The notes under the pieces are model-generated. The model had not been told where the DNA came from. It saw only the letters and a list, made by a program, of their open reading frames with translations, and ran no database searches. The position numbers were made by a program, and so were the translations under genes. Shown here in pieces: positions 12,048-13,179 of a stretch of 13,179 nt of DNA (positions are counted from its first letter, which is position 1; each line of letters opens with the position of its first letter). The stretch comes from an uncultured bacterium (GTDB lineage: Bacteria > Patescibacteriota > Minisyncoccia > Phycocordibacterales > UBA918): contig CAJXAG010000029.1 of the NCBI GenBank assembly GCA_913050645.1, positions 1-13,179 of the forward strand. Reading direction: 5' to 3'.

Positions 12048-12230
12048 GTTATATTTTGCACCAAAAAAGACCCTTTCAAGGGTCTTTTTTGGTGCAAAGG
12101 TGTCGCGATTTTGTATTGCAAAGAGTAACAGTACAAATGCAGGGAAGATAAACAGTTCAGCAAGTGGGTGTAAAAAGGCAAGTGTAAAAAAAATGCTCGA
12201 GAGCAACCACAGTGTTGTTTTTTTGTTCAT
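11970..12230 (-). CDS. Possible small membrane protein antisense to the clpB end
   Basis: An 86-residue frame from ATG 12230, MNKKTTLWLLSSIFFTLAFL..., then LAELFIFPAFVLLLFAIQNR. It looks like two short membrane segments (about 6-22 and 25-41) joined by a HPLAE turn, with a positive start. It fills an otherwise empty interval, and TACAAT lies exactly six bases before the ATG, the same geometry as the PemK-like gene. Against it, the second half reads through the clpB terminator and the last 25 codons are antisense to clpB's Lys-rich tail, so the C-terminus may be fortuitous or the mRNA may stop before the stop codon. The N-terminal half is the more convincing part. The family is not recognised. 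Confidence 0.4.
   Translation of the reverse strand: MNKKTTLWLLSSIFFTLAFLHPLAELFIFPAFVLLLFAIQNRDTFAPKKTLERVFFGAKYNLHGSDDFRFCFLSRFLFRSLFLYLK
12055..12098. terminator. Very strong clpB terminator
   Basis: A perfect 21-base inverted repeat (arms 12055-12075 and 12078-12098) with core AAAAAAGACCCTT/AAGGGTCTTTTTT and a two-base turn. The internal T6 serves as the U-run for rightward transcripts. By symmetry it would also stop leftward ones. Confidence 0.88.
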
Positions 12231-12236
12231 GACGGT

Positions 12237-12242
12237 ATTGTA
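12237..12242 (-). promoter_or_regulatory. -10 box for the small membrane protein frame
   Basis: Minus strand TACAAT, then ACCGTC, then ATG. The gap of six bases predicts a leaderless transcript. No clear -35 box is seen at 16-18 bases. Confidence 0.4.
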
Positions 12243-12259
12243 CCGCATTGCGCTCGGGC

Positions 12260-12289
12260 AAAAAGAAAACCGGCCCTCTGGGCCGGTTT
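12260..12289 (-). terminator. Terminator of the secreted-protein gene
   Basis: AAACCGGCCC (12267-12276) pairs with GGGCCGGTTT (12280-12289), loop of three. On the minus strand it is followed by TTTTCTTTTT. It begins a few bases after the stop codon at 12294. Confidence 0.88.
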
Positions 12290-12293
12290 GTTT

Positions 12294-12842
12294 TCAGTTT
12301 GGTACAAAGTTTTGTATCAGATTTGCCAAGTCAACACCTGAACGGCTGCCTAGGTTGATAAACGAGCATCCACCTGCTGTTTCCCGTACTGTCACCGAAA
12401 AATATGTTCGATTTGCTGCGGTAGCTCCACGGGGGTAGTACGCATCCAGTTCATAAACATATCTACGTGGCCGTTGGTCTCGGTACAGAGGGTCAATACT
12501 TCGGCCGAATCCGCGCAGGAAAACGATGGTGTCTGCACCGATTGTTAAAAGTTCCGATACTCGCTCATCCGTTACTTCTGCCTGTGCGCGCTCTATAATA
12601 CTCTCCTGAGTTGCTTCAGACAAGTTAACCCACTGAACACTTTCACGTGCGGCTGCAATGCGAGCCAAAGATTCAGTATCAAAAACACTGAATATTGCAC
12701 GACGCGGATTGGTCTGTTGCTGAATCCAGTCGACTGTCTGCAGTATGCAGCCTCGAAGGTATTGAGCCGGGTCGGCCTGTGCAGGAGGGATCAGCGCTCC
12801 AAAGAACAGTGCTGCGAATGAGATGACTTTGAAAAAGAACAT
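12294..12842 (-). CDS. Secreted protein of unknown function (182 residues)
   Basis: A typical signal peptide MFFFKVISFAALFFGALIPP ends at AQA before DPAQYLR (cleavage about 23/24). The mature part of about 159 residues has two cysteines (32 and 159) that could form one disulfide, an alpha-helical stretch with SEATQESIIERAQAEVTDERVSELL (about 75-99), and a basic Arg/Tyr-rich central stretch RDQRPRRYVYELDAYYP (121-137). The end is NLGSRSGVDLANLIQNFVPN. No lipobox, catalytic motif or recognised family is seen. AAGGAGG (12848-12854) lies five bases before the ATG, a near-consensus ribosome site, and the gene has its own promoter and terminator, so it is well supported and likely well expressed. 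Confidence 0.85.
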   Translation of the reverse strand: MFFFKVISFAALFFGALIPPAQADPAQYLRGCILQTVDWIQQQTNPRRAIFSVFDTESLARIAAARESVQWVNLSEATQESIIERAQAEVTDERVSELLTIGADTIVFLRGFGRSIDPLYRDQRPRRYVYELDAYYPRGATAANRTYFSVTVRETAGGCSFINLGSRSGVDLANLIQNFVPN

Positions 12843-12877
12843 GAAAACCTCCTTAGTTTGTTTGCTGTCTAAAACCT

Positions 12878-12905
12878 ATCCTACAAAGAGGGATAGATTG
12901 GTCAA
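12878..12905 (-). promoter_or_regulatory. Promoter of the secreted-protein gene
   Basis: Minus strand TTGACC (12900-12905), 16 bases, TAGGAT (12878-12883). An inverted repeat CTATCC/GGATAG (12876-12881, 12891-12896) straddles the -10 box and could be an operator. A second possible promoter lies upstream: TTGACA (12941-12946), 15 bases, TATTAT (12920-12925). Confidence 0.5.
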
Positions 12906-12955
12906 TAGGGGTTGTATGGATAATAAGGTTTTTTGAAGTGTGTCAACGATTGTGT

Positions 12956-12983
12956 AAGCACCTAAACCAGCCATTAGGTACTT
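12956..12983. repeat. Hairpin in the 12843-13090 intergenic stretch
   Basis: AAG-C-ACCTAA (12956-12965) pairs with TTAGGT-A-CTT (12974-12983) with opposed single mismatched bases and an eight-base loop. There is no T-run. Apart from the promoters and the terminator, nothing else is seen in this stretch. Confidence 0.35.
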
Positions 12984-13056
12984 TTGGCTGTAGTTATAAA
13001 ACGTGACATTCTATGACTGTGATGCCAAGGAGTTCCAAAACATAGGGTTTCGGTAC

Positions 13057-13089
13057 AAAAACCATGGGCGGCACTTCGTGCCGCCCATG
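13057..13089 (-). terminator. Terminator of the leftward gene at the right edge
   Basis: CATGGGCGGCAC (13063-13074) pairs perfectly with GTGCCGCCCATG (13078-13089), loop TTC. On the minus strand it is followed by GTTTTTG. It starts one base after the stop codon of the partial gene. Confidence 0.8.
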
Positions 13090-13090
13090 A

Positions 13091-13179
13091 TCAGCGTGGT
13101 CGTAGACCACTTCGTTGTGTTTTGGTGTCCTTATTCAACACTGCTCGAACCGCCTTCATGAAATAACCATGCCGCGCGG
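13091..13179 (-). CDS. 3' end of a leftward gene, 5' partial
   Basis: On the minus strand the frame is open from the window edge to TGA (13091-13093), giving about 28 codons that include ARHGYFMKAVRAVLNKDT and end QRSGLRPR. The stretch is basic with a plausible helix, and the terminator hairpin follows immediately, the arrangement expected of a real gene end. An internal ATG exists in it, but the frame extends past the edge. It is too short to assign. A six-pair hairpin GTGGTC-GTA-GACCAC (13096-13110) lies inside the last codons. Confidence 0.5.
   Translation of the reverse strand, partial: ARHGYFMKAVRAVLNKDTKTQRSGLRPR

Noticed and set aside
11974..12438. 154-codon rightward frame past clpB
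   Set aside because: It passes through the clpB terminator and a second terminator and then lies antisense to the secreted-protein gene.

Overview
The window looks like a chromosomal segment of a Patescibacteria (CPR, Parcubacteria-like) genome. This is inferred from gene content, not from a database match. The IF-2 is short and lacks an N-terminal domain. There is a solitary MazF/PemK-like protein of a type common in these genomes, a membrane-anchored protein with a YTNEEYGFSFSYP motif, a VirB2/pilin-like membrane end fused to a Pro/Cys-rich exodomain, tRNAs without encoded CCA, and short cells of promoter, gene and strong hairpin terminator. Several starts seem to lack a Shine-Dalgarno sequence and sit six bases after a -10 box, which suggests leaderless transcripts.

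Layout. At 1-949 is the 3' part of a secreted or membrane protein gene. At 990-2030 is trhO (tRNA U34 hydroxylation). At 2100-3563 is an AT-richer island that looks acquired: a promoter running straight into a terminator, a leftward PemK-like gene, a rightward lipid-anchored-looking or membrane-anchored gene that may start at ACG, an 88-base imperfect palindrome and a second promoter-hairpin pair. At 3566-4483 are four tRNA genes, Leu(UAA) leftward and Cys(GCA), Lys(CUU), Leu(UAG) rightward. Their spacers are crowded with inverted repeats and include a partial copy of the tRNA-Cys 3' end. At 4597-4911 is a small unknown gene.

At 4957-6864 the infB-rbfA pair runs leftward (translation initiation and 30S maturation). 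From 7111 a rightward series follows: a NifS/IscS-type cysteine desulfurase, a 70-residue basic protein, a HAD-like protein with an altered first motif, and a 901-residue Hsp100 disaggregase. The last has a ClpB-type middle domain but also a short loop resembling the ClpP-docking loop of ClpC/ClpA. After it come a possible small membrane protein antisense to the clpB end (11970-12230), a secreted protein of unknown function (12294-12842) and the 3' end of a leftward gene at the right edge (13091-13179).

Functional themes. TrhO, the tRNAs, IF-2, RbfA and the cysteine desulfurase (sulfur donor for tRNA thiolation and Fe-S clusters) are translation-related. The Hsp100 serves protein quality control. 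There is no CRISPR array, rRNA, recognisable transposase or integrase in the window. The most unusual material is non-coding: the structured tRNA spacers and the palindromes bounding the island.
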